Below are positions 42,496-50,793 of a DNA stretch of 64,000 bases, piece after piece. The notes beneath the pieces are model-generated. The model had not been told where the DNA came from and made no database searches. It was given only the letters and a program-made list of their open reading frames with translations. This DNA is from Acidobacteriota bacterium. Lineage in GTDB: Bacteria > Acidobacteriota > Vicinamibacteria > Vicinamibacterales > UBA2999. Every line of letters begins with the position of its first letter. Position 1 is the first letter of the stretch. The position numbers were made by a program, and so were the translations under genes. Location: the NCBI GenBank assembly GCA_963169195.1, contig CAUJDN010000041.1, positions 1 through 64,000 of the forward strand. Direction: 5' to 3'.

Positions 42496-43464
42496 GTGGC
42501 CCTGATTCCCACCTTCCTCGTCATCGTCGGCCTCGCCCTGCTGGCCGGCGGCGGCGAGCTGCTGCTGCGCGGCGCGGTCGGTCTGGCGACGCGCGTGCGG
42601 CTCACGCCGGCCGTCATCGGCCTCACCGTGGTGGCGGCCGGCACCTCCGTTCCCGAGCTGGCCGTCAGCGCCATCGCGTCGCTCGAGGGCCAGACCGACA
42701 TCGCCACCGGCAACGTCGTCGGGTCGAACATCTTCAACGTGGTGTTCATCCTCGGCCTGAGCGCGCTCGTCAGGCCGCTCAGCATCGGCGGCAACACCAT
42801 CCGGCTCGAATACCCCGTGATGGCGCTGGTCACCCTGATGTGCCTGGCGATCATCCAGGACGGCAGCGTCAATCGGCTGGATGCGCTGCTGCTGCTCTCC
42901 GTCTACGTGTGCTTCACGGCCTACATGGTCGCCCTCGTCCGCGACCAGATGAGCACCACCGAGCTGCGGGAGTTCGGGGCGGAGGTGAAGGAGTTGGGCG
43001 GGGACGCCCCGACGGTGAAGAGCCTGCCGGCACTGCTGGCGTTCGTGCTGGGCGGCATTGCCGTTCTTGGCGCCGGCGCGCAGGCGACCGTGACAGGGGC
43101 CGTGGATCTGGCGCGCCTGTTCGGGCTGTCCGAGCGCGTCATCGGCCTCACCATCGTCGCCGTCGGCACCAGCCTCCCCGAGGTGGTCACCTCGATCGTG
43201 TCGGTCGCGCGCGGCCGGGACGACGTGGCCATCGGCAACGTCATTGGATCGAACCTGTTCAACATCCTCGGCATCCTGGGGCTGAGCGCGCTCATCAGCC
43301 CGCTGGCCGTGAACCCGCTCCTCGTCGCGCGCGACGCGTGGTGGATGCTGGGGACGACGCTGCTGTTGTTCCCGCTGATGTACTCGGGCTTCCGCGTGAT
43401 GCGATGGGAAGGCGGCGTGCTGCTCGCGACCTACGGCGTGTACCTGGCGCTGCTGCTCGTGTAA
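42496..43464 (+). CDS. Ca2+/Na+ antiporter, CaCA family (YrbG-like)
   Basis: 322 residues with ten hydrophobic helices in two homologous halves. Each half carries an alpha-repeat: GLTVVAAGTSVPELAVSAIASLEGQTDIATGNVVGSNIFN (~45-85) and GLTIVAVGTSLPEVVTSIVSVARGRDDVAIGNVIGSNLFN (~216-255), quoted only by the GTSxPE and GNxxGSN cores. These contain the ion-binding Glu and Asn residues. GTG 42496 is used; a TACGAT -10-like hexamer (42471-42476) is 19 nt upstream. It exchanges calcium for sodium or protons across the inner membrane. Confidence 0.93.
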   Translation: MALIPTFLVIVGLALLAGGGELLLRGAVGLATRVRLTPAVIGLTVVAAGTSVPELAVSAIASLEGQTDIATGNVVGSNIFNVVFILGLSALVRPLSIGGNTIRLEYPVMALVTLMCLAIIQDGSVNRLDALLLLSVYVCFTAYMVALVRDQMSTTELREFGAEVKELGGDAPTVKSLPALLAFVLGGIAVLGAGAQATVTGAVDLARLFGLSERVIGLTIVAVGTSLPEVVTSIVSVARGRDDVAIGNVIGSNLFNILGILGLSALISPLAVNPLLVARDAWWMLGTTLLLFPLMYSGFRVMRWEGGVLLATYGVYLALLLV

Positions 43465-43528
43465 CCGGGAACGTGCCTGGCGAGACGTCCGGGCCAGCGG
43501 GTGTCCCCACCGGCCCGGGAGAGTGCGG

Positions 43529-43945
43529 CTAGGCCCAGCCGGCCTGCTTCAGGGCGAACCCGTCGTTCCAGATCTTCGTCATGTGCCGGATCCTGTCGCC
43601 GTCGAACTCCATGACGTAGACGTAGTCGGATTCCACGCTCTTCCCGGTCGGCGGCACCGGCCCGCCGTCCCCGGTGTGCGTGCCGCGGAAGACGCCGTAG
43701 GCGACGACGTGGTTGCGCGCTTCGTCCACGGCAAACGCGCGCAGCTCGTAGCCGCCATTCGGAACCGGCGTGAACAGGTGCTTCATCCACTCGGTGTAGG
43801 CCTCGAGCGTGTTGACGCCCGCCAGGGCGTCGGCCTGCGCGGAGAACGTGGCGTCGGGATGGCAGTACGCGCTGCACGTGCTCCAGCCCTTGCCGGTTTC
43901 GCAGGCGTCGAAGAACTGCTCGGCGGTCTGTCTGATCGAGGCCAT
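43529..43945 (-). CDS. SnoaL-like (NTF2 fold) nuclear transport factor family protein
   Basis: 138 residues from ATG 43945, preceded by CCAGGAGAGC. Pattern of the family: RQTAEQFFDACETGKGWSTC (~5-24, the start helix), YCHPDATFSAQADALAG, AYTEWMKHLF, VVAYGVFRGTHTG and a C-terminal YVMEFDGDRIRHMTKIWND. The cone-shaped fold binds small ligands; many members have no known activity. It belongs to the set of small accessory genes between 36 and 46 kb. Confidence 0.9.
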   Translation of the reverse strand: MASIRQTAEQFFDACETGKGWSTCSAYCHPDATFSAQADALAGVNTLEAYTEWMKHLFTPVPNGGYELRAFAVDEARNHVVAYGVFRGTHTGDGGPVPPTGKSVESDYVYVMEFDGDRIRHMTKIWNDGFALKQAGWA

Positions 43946-44065
43946 CGTCTGCTCTCCTGGAGAGGGGGAATGGGGACGGCTGAGGGGCCGGCGCCAGGTC
44001 GCGCGCGGCCCGATCCGGCCCCGGCGCATCCTGACGGCCCCGGCCCCTCAGCCGCGGCCGCCTCG

Positions 44066-44665
44066 CTACTGGCCCGGCACCATGATGTGCGCGGTCAGCG
44101 TTCCCGCGTTCATGATCCACGCGCCGCCGAGCTTCGGGTTCTCGGGCAGGCCGGTCGACTTCGTGGTGGCGCCCGGGACCGCGATCATCGTGTGGTGCGG
44201 CCGGGCCTGATCCTGGCTCGGGCCCGCGACGCTGTACCACATCGAGCCATACTCGGGCTTCACGCGGGTGCCGTTCTTCTCGGCCTCGGCGAGCATCGCC
44301 TCCGACTTGTCCCGGTCGCCCAGGGCTTGCGCCTTCAGGTTCTGGGCCACGCGATCGAGGTTCGCGATGCTCGTGCACTGGACCGAGAACGGCGCCTGCA
44401 AGGGGAAGCCGGAGCGGTCGTAGCAGACCAGCCGGTTCGTGCCCTTCCGCAGCGTGTCGTAGGTGAAGTCCGGCTTCCACTTGATGACGGTCGCCTGGGC
44501 CTTCTGGCTGCCCGGGGCGGCGATCAGGGCCTTGTCCACGTCGGCCTGCGACGCGCCCGGCTCGAGCGGCGGCGGCGGTGGCGGTGCGGGGCGCCCGCCC
44601 TGTTGCGCGAACGACATTACGGAAACGCTCAGGACTCCGATCACCAACAGGGCAGCAGACTTCAT
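44066..44665 (-). CDS. Exported hypothetical protein
   Basis: 199 residues. GGAGGTCCCC precedes ATG 44665, a strong ribosome binding site. The signal peptide is KSAALLVIGVLSVSVMSFAQ, followed by a proline run (RPAPPPPPPLEPG). The mature part contains KPDFTYDTLRKGTNRLVCYDRSGFP (~70, split), NLDRVAQNLKAQALGDRDKSEAMLAEAEKN and GSMWYSVAGPSQDQARPHHTMIAVPGATT, with two cysteines. I recognise no named domain, although similar proteins occur in acidobacterial genomes. Function unknown, probably periplasmic. Confidence 0.75.
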   Translation of the reverse strand: MKSAALLVIGVLSVSVMSFAQQGGRPAPPPPPPLEPGASQADVDKALIAAPGSQKAQATVIKWKPDFTYDTLRKGTNRLVCYDRSGFPLQAPFSVQCTSIANLDRVAQNLKAQALGDRDKSEAMLAEAEKNGTRVKPEYGSMWYSVAGPSQDQARPHHTMIAVPGATTKSTGLPENPKLGGAWIMNAGTLTAHIMVPGQ

Positions 44666-44772
44666 GGGGACCTCCGTGCGTGCATGTTACCAGCGGATGC
44701 CGGATCAGCCGTCCGGGCCGGGAACCCATTCTACGCGCGACGTTGGCCGCTCGGGTATGAATGAGCTGGCGG

Positions 44773-45321
44773 TCACCTCCTGCGGGGAGCCGGCGATCGG
44801 CCGTTTTCCAGGGCCCTGCCGATGGCGGTGATGGTGTTCCAGCCGCGTGTGGTGAGCGGAACCCCGAAGAGGCGATCGAGCATCCCCAGGCAGGCGATAA
44901 CCTTCATCTCGCGCCGGTACACTCCAACGACGAACCGGCCGTCGCGCGCGAGCACCTTCAGCAGCCACCTGCCGCGAGTGGGAAGGGTCCTGGGGAGCGC
45001 CGGCGCCACAGGGGGACGCCGAGAGAGGACGCTGACAAAACGCACGACATCGGGCCGCAGCGGACGGCGCGCGACGATGTCCTCCGAGAGCAGCCTGGCG
45101 ATCTCCCGGCCCGGGCAGATCACGATCTCCGCGTCGAAGGGCAGACGGCGTGCGATCTCGGCCCGGAGCCGCGCGATGGTCACGGGCCGACGAATGACCA
45201 GGGTGCCCGTCGCCCCGATGTTGACGGCGTCCAGGTGCCGCAGTTGTTCCGCGAGCCTCGTGGGCCGGAAGGTCCGGTGACCGCCGACGTTGAGGCCCCT
45301 CAACAGGACCACGAGTGCCAT
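44773..45321 (-). CDS. DUF1697 family protein
   Basis: 182 residues from ATG 45321, with GGGAGAG upstream. The start MALVVLLRGLNVGGHRTFRPTRLAEQLRHL is the family pattern (VxLLRGINVGG...), followed by VNIGATGTLVIRRPVTIARLRAEI and the C-terminal TRGWNTITAIGRAL. Structural members have an alpha/beta fold, but no biochemical function is established. It is one of several small single genes on the minus strand here. Confidence 0.9.
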   Translation of the reverse strand: MALVVLLRGLNVGGHRTFRPTRLAEQLRHLDAVNIGATGTLVIRRPVTIARLRAEIARRLPFDAEIVICPGREIARLLSEDIVARRPLRPDVVRFVSVLSRRPPVAPALPRTLPTRGRWLLKVLARDGRFVVGVYRREMKVIACLGMLDRLFGVPLTTRGWNTITAIGRALENGRSPAPRRR

Positions 45322-45382
45322 CGGATTTCTCTCCCTGCCCCCCACCGCGGCGTGGGCTCCATGCGCTGGTGGGTGGCGCCAA

Positions 45383-45781
45383 TCAGCTCGACTCGCTCTG
45401 CAGTTCCGCCCTGCGCGCCCTGACGAGCTTCCGCACGAGCGCAGCCGGCAGCGGCTCCGCCGGGCTGAACCTGATGGTGCCCTTCGCGGTGTCGTACTTC
45501 ATGAGTTCGGCTGCGTGAGCCCGGATCACGGCAGGACTCAGAGGATAGAACCCGCAGTGCTCCCTGAAGCCCGCGTAGCAGACGAGCGCCTTCCCACCGA
45601 GCGTGAATCCCGGCACACCATAGACGAGGGCTTCTTCGGCCTCAGGCACGGTGGCCTGGACGGTCTTCCGGATCGCCTCTAGCGCCACCCGGCACCGATC
45701 GGGCATGGCGGACAGGTAGGCATCGACGCTCCTGGCGCTCCCCTTCCCGGTACGGGACTTCGGGCGACGCATCCTATCCAT
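45383..45781 (-). CDS. DUF1801 family protein (YdhG-like)
   Basis: 132 residues. The family pattern is clear: VDAYLSAMPDRCRVALEAIRKTVQATVPEAEEALVYGVPGFTLGGKALVCYAGFREHCGFYPL (cores only: PEAEEALVYGVPGF and HCGFYPL), then KYDTAKGTIRFSPAEPLP. Structures of related proteins show a small alpha/beta fold suggested to bind iron or another ligand; no defined reaction. The ATG at 45781 has no clear Shine-Dalgarno. Confidence 0.88.
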   Translation of the reverse strand: MDRMRRPKSRTGKGSARSVDAYLSAMPDRCRVALEAIRKTVQATVPEAEEALVYGVPGFTLGGKALVCYAGFREHCGFYPLSPAVIRAHAAELMKYDTAKGTIRFSPAEPLPAALVRKLVRARRAELQSESS

Positions 45782-45790
45782 GACGCTGTC

Positions 45791-46324
45791 TTACCCCCGC
45801 GATCGAACCGACGACGAGCTGTCCCCGGTTGGTCTTGTTCTCAGCCATTGAGGGGCCATCAGATCCCGTCGGTCTTGCGCGGCTCCAAGGTCGTGGCCGG
45901 CTGCGCGGCGAACATCGTCGAGCGCACGGAGCCAGTCAACGGCGTCGCGATGCCGCTGGCCGAACTGCTGGACGATGTCGGCCGCGACAACGCGGGCTGC
46001 GGGTTGCGCCTTCGGCGAGGCCTTGAACTTCCGCGCCGTTTCCGGCGCCTGCGACCGAATCAGCGTCCGGCCGAGGATGCCTGGCAGGACGGGCAGACGC
46101 TGCCAGATGGTTCGCGACCGAGCATCATCGAGGGCGTCCATGGCTGCGCCCATCATCACACGGTTCGCAATGACGAGGTGCTCGAAGCACTGCGCGACGC
46201 TCCATCGCGAGCCGTCGGGCTGCCAGTTCAGCGGTCGAGCGTCGAAGCTGCCGAACGTCGGCTGCGCGAGTCGGGCGACATCGTCCAGCCCCTGCCTCAC
46301 CTCGGCCAGTGACAAGTGGTGCAA
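45791..46324 (-). pseudogene. DinB-family protein gene truncated or frameshifted at the 3' end
   Basis: The first ~133 residues match DinB-type four-helix proteins: LAEVRQGLDDVARLAQPTF, RWSVAQCFEHLVIANRVMMGAAMDAL (with the first metal His in EHL) and FKASPKAQPAARVVAADIV. Relatives continue with a ~40-residue helix bearing HxxxH that supplies the other metal ligands. Here the frame instead reads DDVRRAAGHDLGAAQDRRDLM...SSSSVRSRG, without similarity, to a stop near the next gene. A deletion or frameshift near 45930 is the likely cause, so metal binding and function are probably lost. Confidence 0.6.
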
Positions 46325-46437
46325 TCCATCGGGTCAGCCGACATTCACCTTTGTTCCGCATTCCAACGGCCGGGCGCCAGCGAGGGTCGAAGGCGCGCCG
46401 GCGCCGCTCGGAGCTGGTGACAGCGAAGTCCACGACC

Positions 46438-46548
46438 GGTCGCCGGGACACGCCCCGTGGTCCGACAGACCGTTGGAGGCTCCGCCGGAGGCGAGGTTGA
46501 CCGGCCTGCCGACCGGTCTGCCGGAGCACGGGGCGTGTCACGGCGACC
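46438..46548. repeat. Large near-perfect palindrome, 35-bp arms
   Basis: Left arm 46438-46472 and right arm 46514-46548 are reverse complements with three mismatches. The 41-bp centre contains its own CTCCG-C-CGGAG hairpin and leads into a 12-bp tandem duplication, GACCGGCCTGCC/GACCGGTCTGCC (46499-46522). It lies in the 296-bp gap between the DinB remnant and the CocE-like gene; no ORF is credible. It could be a mobile-element remnant, a cruciform or a strong RNA hairpin. Confidence 0.85.
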
Positions 46549-46620
46549 CCCACCGGTCCGCCGGCCGACTGGGGACGCCGCACGTGCCGCCGCGTGAACC
46601 GGCGCGACTCCCGCCCGATG

Positions 46621-48615
46621 CTACTGCCGCCCCGCCCCCGTGCCGCCCCTCGCCGGCACCACCGTCACCGTGACGCTCGACGGATACTGCGTCGAATGGT
46701 GCACCACGTTCCGCGCGACGACGGGCTGGCTCTCGTCGTAGTTGTTCCCGCCCGTGTTCAGGTTTCGATCGAACCGCGGGAAGTTGCTGCTCGACACCTC
46801 GATGCGGAGCCGATGCCCGGGCGCGAAGTAGTTGCTCGTCGTCAGCGGCTGCAGCGCCACCTTGTAGACCTTCCCCTTCTCCATGAACACCGGCGGCTTG
46901 TCATAGCCGTCGCGGTAGCGCATCCGCTGGATGGACTCGTCCAGATTGTACGCGCGGCCGTCGGGGTAGACGTCCAGCACCTTCACCGTGAAGTCCGTGT
47001 CCTTCGCGTCGGACGAAACGTAGAGCGTGGGCGTGATGGGCCCGGTCAGCTCCATGCCCTCCTTGAAGGGCTCGGACGTGTAGACCAGCAGGTCGGACCG
47101 CGCCTCCATCCGGCGCTGGTCGAACGAGCCCGCCTGGATGGCGTTGCCCGTGCAGCAGACGTTGCCGCCGTAGGAGACGACCGGGTTCAGCGGGTCGTAC
47201 GTGAAGGCGTCGGGCGCGTCCGTCGCCGGTGGCGCCGCTGCCAGCACGCCGTCGCCGTAGAGCGAGTTCGCGCGGCCGCCGCTCGACAGGTAGAGCGTCA
47301 TCGGCCTGGCGCCCTGGGGCGGCCATGTCTCGGACGATTGCCACCGGTTGCTGCCCATCGTGAAGTAGGTGACCTTCGGGAGCGAGTCGATGCGCGTGAG
47401 GCTCTCGCCCTTCAGGAACTTGTCGAAGAAGCCGTTGAGGATCTCGGTGTAGTCCAGCCGCGCGTCGCCCATGCTGCGCTCGCCGACCACCGTGTCGGCC
47501 GTTGCGCGCAGGAACGAGCAGTGCGCCACCGGCGCGATGATGGCCCACTGCTGATTGGCCACGTCCGGCTTCGCGGTCTTCCGGACGTGGTTGAACATCT
47601 CGAGGTTCGGTCCCACCGAGACGTCGTACCAGGACATGAACCACAGGCCCGGCAGGTTGAGCGGCATGTCGTCGTGCCACAACCCGCCCTTGTACCAGGC
47701 CGGGTCGTTGGGCGCCCGCCGCACCATCGCGCCGCCCGTCGGCACCGCCATCTTGTCCGCGAAAATTCCACGCGGCCCCTCGGCCTCCTTCATGATGTCC
47801 TGCACCGGCAGCGTCCACAGCGCCTTGCTCCAGTCCACCGGCGGCATCTGCGGGGCCAGGTCGAACAGGCGCGCCGCGGCGACCAGGTCCTCGCGGCTCG
47901 TCTCCATCGGGAACTGCGGCCGCACCTGGTTCTGCTCGCCGTAGAGCCACGCGATGAACAGCATCTGGGTGGCGCCGCCGCGATACCAGTTGCCCTGCTC
48001 GTAGTAGGGACCGACGCGCCCGACGCCGGCGCCGAAGCCCTGCACGTTCATCGCCGCGAAGCCCGGATGCCCCAGCGAGGCCACCGCGGGCTGCCACTCC
48101 GCCGTGGACGAGCAGCCCGTCGTCCCCACCTTGCCGTTGGACCAGGCCTGCCGCGTCATCCAGTCGACGGCGTCGTAGCCGTCGGTGACGGGCGCGCCGA
48201 GGATGTCGTAGTTCCCCTCCGAGTAGAAGTGCCCGCGCTCGTTCTGCACGACGTACGCGTAGCCGCGCTTCACCCAGGCGAGCGGCGTGGACATGTCGGC
48301 CGGGACGCGGTTGCGCACGTCCCAGTAGTTGAAGTTGTAGGGCGTCTTCGAGAAGACGATGGGCACCGGGCCCTTCGCATCCTTCGGGCGGTAGATGTCC
48401 GTGGCCAGGCGGATGCCGTCGCGCATGGGCATCATGACCTTGCGCTCGACGATGGCGAGGGACTGCAGCTCGGCCTCGACATCCTTGCGCCGTTGCACCT
48501 CGGCTGGCGAGAGGGTCCCGAACTGCTGCGCGGGCAGCGCCGTCGACGCCAGGACCCCGGCGACGGCAAGCGCGAACGTGAACCGGCCCAGGAGCCGGCG
48601 GTGTCGTGGCGTCAT
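46621..48615 (-). CDS. CocE/NonD family hydrolase (X-Pro dipeptidyl-peptidase-like), exported
   Basis: 664 residues from ATG 48615. A signal peptide ([20 protein letters not shown]) precedes the alpha/beta hydrolase core: [33 protein letters not shown] (~65-97, in part), [31 protein letters not shown] with the nucleophile region GCSSTAE in place of the usual GxSYGG (~167), and a HCSF His (~380). The C-terminal jelly-roll contains [23 protein letters not shown] and [18 protein letters not shown]. Relatives hydrolyse acyl-amino bonds or esters, e.g. cocaine esterase and glutaryl-7-ACA acylase; substrate unknown. The upstream ~80 bp is shared with the divergent serine hydrolase gene. Confidence 0.92.
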   Translation of the reverse strand: MTPRHRRLLGRFTFALAVAGVLASTALPAQQFGTLSPAEVQRRKDVEAELQSLAIVERKVMMPMRDGIRLATDIYRPKDAKGPVPIVFSKTPYNFNYWDVRNRVPADMSTPLAWVKRGYAYVVQNERGHFYSEGNYDILGAPVTDGYDAVDWMTRQAWSNGKVGTTGCSSTAEWQPAVASLGHPGFAAMNVQGFGAGVGRVGPYYEQGNWYRGGATQMLFIAWLYGEQNQVRPQFPMETSREDLVAAARLFDLAPQMPPVDWSKALWTLPVQDIMKEAEGPRGIFADKMAVPTGGAMVRRAPNDPAWYKGGLWHDDMPLNLPGLWFMSWYDVSVGPNLEMFNHVRKTAKPDVANQQWAIIAPVAHCSFLRATADTVVGERSMGDARLDYTEILNGFFDKFLKGESLTRIDSLPKVTYFTMGSNRWQSSETWPPQGARPMTLYLSSGGRANSLYGDGVLAAAPPATDAPDAFTYDPLNPVVSYGGNVCCTGNAIQAGSFDQRRMEARSDLLVYTSEPFKEGMELTGPITPTLYVSSDAKDTDFTVKVLDVYPDGRAYNLDESIQRMRYRDGYDKPPVFMEKGKVYKVALQPLTTSNYFAPGHRLRIEVSSSNFPRFDRNLNTGGNNYDESQPVVARNVVHHSTQYPSSVTVTVVPARGGTGAGRQ

Positions 48616-48681
48616 GCGGGCCGCCTCCCTTGCGTGCGGCACGATGATTATCACGCGAAGGCGCAACACGCGCCAACCGGA

Positions 48682-48687
48682 TATGAT
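48682..48687 (+). promoter_or_regulatory. -10 element TATGAT, leaderless promoter
   Basis: TATGAT is followed by 10 nt and ATG 48698 with no Shine-Dalgarno. Confidence 0.5.
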
Positions 48688-48697
48688 TCGGCCCGTC

Positions 48698-49609
48698 ATG
48701 AGAGCCCTCATCGTGCTTGCCGCCCTCGCCGCCGGCACCCTGGTGCACGCCCAGGGCGCGCCGGCCTCCCGGAAGGCCCCGAACGGTCCCCTCCAGGCCG
48801 ATCTCGAGGCCCGGTTCGTCCGGTCGCTCGACCAGATCGCCACCGCGACCGACGGCGTCGTCGGCTACGTCGTGACGGACCTCACGACCAACGAGCGCGT
48901 GGCAGCCCGCCTCGAGCGCGAGCCGTTTCCGACGGCGTCGGCCATCAAGCTCTCCATCCTCTACGAGCTGCTGAAGCAGGCCGAGGCCGGGACGCTGCCG
49001 CTCGATGCGCCCAGACCCGTGGACCGCGCGCAGCTGGTGGGCGGGAGCGGCGTGCTCCAGCACCTGACGACGCCGTCGCTGTCCCTCCGCGATCACGCGA
49101 CGCTGATGATCATGGTCAGCGACAACTCGTCCACAAACGTCGTCATCCAGGCGGTAGGCATGGACAGGGTGAACGCGCGCATGGCCGCGCTGGGCGTCGG
49201 CGACATCCGCCTGCGGCGCCTGATGATGGACGCGGCGGCCGTGAAGCGCGGAGACGAGAACATCGCCTCGCCGGCGTCACTGGCGAAGATGGCCGAGCTG
49301 TTGTGGCGCGGCGAAGGGCTGAAGCCGGAGAGCCGCGAGACGGCGATGGGGATGCTGAAGCTGGTGTCCGGCTCGATTCGCCGCGGCGTGCCGGCAGGCG
49401 TGCCCGTCTACGCCAAGACCGGCAGCCTGGACGGCGTCATCAGCGAGGCGGGCGTGGTGGACGTCGAGGGGCGGCCGTTTTCGATCGCGGTGATGACGAC
49501 CTACCTGGCGACGGCGGACGAGGGGACGCGCGCCGTGCGCGACATCGCGGCGGCCGCGTGGAGCTACTTCGATCGCCTGGCGAAGGGCGGCGCCTACGGG
49601 CGGAAGTAG
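48698..49609 (+). CDS. Class A beta-lactamase-like serine hydrolase, exported
   Basis: 303 residues with signal peptide [19 protein letters not shown]. The penicillin-recognising motifs are present: Ser81-x-x-Lys84 (TASAIKLS), SDN at 141-143 and KTG at 240-242. The omega-loop that in true class A enzymes carries Glu166 (ExxLN) reads [17 protein letters not shown]; an acidic DEN is there, but the ExxLN pattern is not. It may be a slow beta-lactamase or a different serine hydrolase (PF13354-type). The product would act in the periplasm. It is divergent from the CocE-like gene. Confidence 0.88.
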   Translation: MRALIVLAALAAGTLVHAQGAPASRKAPNGPLQADLEARFVRSLDQIATATDGVVGYVVTDLTTNERVAARLEREPFPTASAIKLSILYELLKQAEAGTLPLDAPRPVDRAQLVGGSGVLQHLTTPSLSLRDHATLMIMVSDNSSTNVVIQAVGMDRVNARMAALGVGDIRLRRLMMDAAAVKRGDENIASPASLAKMAELLWRGEGLKPESRETAMGMLKLVSGSIRRGVPAGVPVYAKTGSLDGVISEAGVVDVEGRPFSIAVMTTYLATADEGTRAVRDIAAAAWSYFDRLAKGGAYGRK

Positions 49610-49664
49610 TGTGTCACGAGCGGAGGCCCGGGCCGCCACGCGAGGCCGCGCCACCGATGAAGCC

Positions 49665-49680
49665 CCTTCGTGTTCCCGTG
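49665..49680. repeat. Solo arm of the CACGGGAACACGAAGG repeat
   Basis: CCTTCGTGTTCCCGTG occurs once here, between the serine hydrolase and M19 genes, without a partner arm nearby. It is identical to the right arm at 57913-57928. Confidence 0.6.
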
Positions 49681-49681
49681 A

Positions 49682-50728
49682 TCAGCGCCAGACAGCCTCG
49701 AACAGCCCGAGGTAATTCCCCCCGAGGATCCCGCTCACGTCGTCCTCGCTGTACCCGCGCTGCAGCAGGCGGTTCGCCACGTCCACCACCTGCGGGTAGT
49801 CGTCGAAGCCCTCCACCATCCGCCTCTCCGAGCGGGTGTCCGGCGTCACCACCCGGTTGTACTCCGAGGAAGGGTTCGGGTACTCCGCGTCACCCCACGC
49901 GTCGGCGTGGTGCGGCGGATACGACCCGATCGAAAGATCCGTGCCGATGCCGATGTGGCGCGCGCTGCCTGCCAGCTGCGCCACGTGGTCGATCATCGCC
50001 AGGAACATGTCGAGCGTCGGCCGCGACGTGCCGCCCGGAGGCATCACGAGCGGGCCCCACGGCACCGTGCCGATGATGCCGCCCTTCGCGATGCACGCCC
50101 TGATCTGCTCGTCGTCGATGTTCCGGGGGTTGTCGCAGCGGGCCTTCGGGTTCGAGTGGCTGAAGATGACCGGCGCGGCGCTGGCCTCGATGATGTCCAG
50201 CGTGGAGCGCCTGCCGACGTGCGTGCAGTCCAGCACCAGGCCCAGACGGTTGCACTCCTGGACGACCCGGTGGCCGAAGCGGGAGAGGCCGCCCTCGGTG
50301 CGATCCAGGAGGCCGTCGCAGATGGTGTTGGTGCGGTTGTAGGCGGGGATCATCACGCGCAGGCCCAGGCGGTAGAACGCCTCGATGCGGTGGAGCCTGC
50401 GGTCGATGAAGTCGCCGCCCTGCGCGAAGAGGACCAGCGCCGCGCGGCCGTCGCCCCTGGCGGCCCGGATGTCGTCGGCCGTCAACGCCACCAGCAGGTT
50501 CGGGTGTCGCCGCGCCACCAGGTGCCAGAACATCAGCTGCTCCAGCGCCGTGTCGAACGGGTCGTTCGGCTCGAAGGCCGTCACCCCGTACGCGGTCACC
50601 CCGTGCCGGTGCGCGTTCGCGAAGTCGGCATCGGGCCACATCTGCATGCACGAGTCGATGAAGATCCAGGGATGGTCCTGCTCCAGGATCGAGTGAACGC
50701 CACCGTGCACGCGCGCTGCCGTCGTCAT
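49682..50728 (-). CDS. Membrane dipeptidase (M19) family protein with missing metal ligands
   Basis: 348 residues from ATG 50728, preceded by GAGGAG. The M19 barrel is recognisable: ECNRLGLVLDCTHVG (~170), PVIFSHSNPKA (~197), GIGTDLSIGSYP (~262) and the C-terminal GGNYLGLFEAVW. But the first zinc-ligand pair, normally DxHxD near the N-terminus, reads IDSCMQMW, and the bridging Glu of the EGG motif is Gln in FAQGGDF (~110). His in CTHVG and SHSN and the Asp in GTDL remain. The usual dipeptide hydrolysis needs both zincs, so the activity is doubtful or different. No signal peptide is visible. Confidence 0.85.
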   Translation of the reverse strand: MTTAARVHGGVHSILEQDHPWIFIDSCMQMWPDADFANAHRHGVTAYGVTAFEPNDPFDTALEQLMFWHLVARRHPNLLVALTADDIRAARGDGRAALVLFAQGGDFIDRRLHRIEAFYRLGLRVMIPAYNRTNTICDGLLDRTEGGLSRFGHRVVQECNRLGLVLDCTHVGRRSTLDIIEASAAPVIFSHSNPKARCDNPRNIDDEQIRACIAKGGIIGTVPWGPLVMPPGGTSRPTLDMFLAMIDHVAQLAGSARHIGIGTDLSIGSYPPHHADAWGDAEYPNPSSEYNRVVTPDTRSERRMVEGFDDYPQVVDVANRLLQRGYSEDDVSGILGGNYLGLFEAVWR

Positions 50729-50756
50729 TCGATACTCCTCACTGAATCGGTGACCG

Positions 50757-50790
50757 ACTCCCGACTCCCGACTTCCCACTCCCGACGCGA
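50757..50790. repeat. Short GACTCCCGACTCCC repeat
   Basis: Four GACTCCC-type units lie between the M19 and ABC permease genes; a related stretch is at 54598-54636. This is another short intergenic repeat family. Confidence 0.55.
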
Positions 50791-50793
50791 TCG

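Noticed and set aside
36000..46600. Integron gene-cassette array (many small accessory genes such as DoxX, DUF1697, DUF1801, DinB)
   Set aside because: No attC-like sites with paired RYYYAAC/GTTRRRY ends between the genes, orientations are mixed and there is no integrase.
46594..50076. 1160-codon open frame on the plus strand across the CocE-like and serine hydrolase genes
   Set aside because: It is Arg/His-rich shadow sequence without domains, antisense to a well-supported hydrolase; long opposite-strand frames are expected at this GC content.
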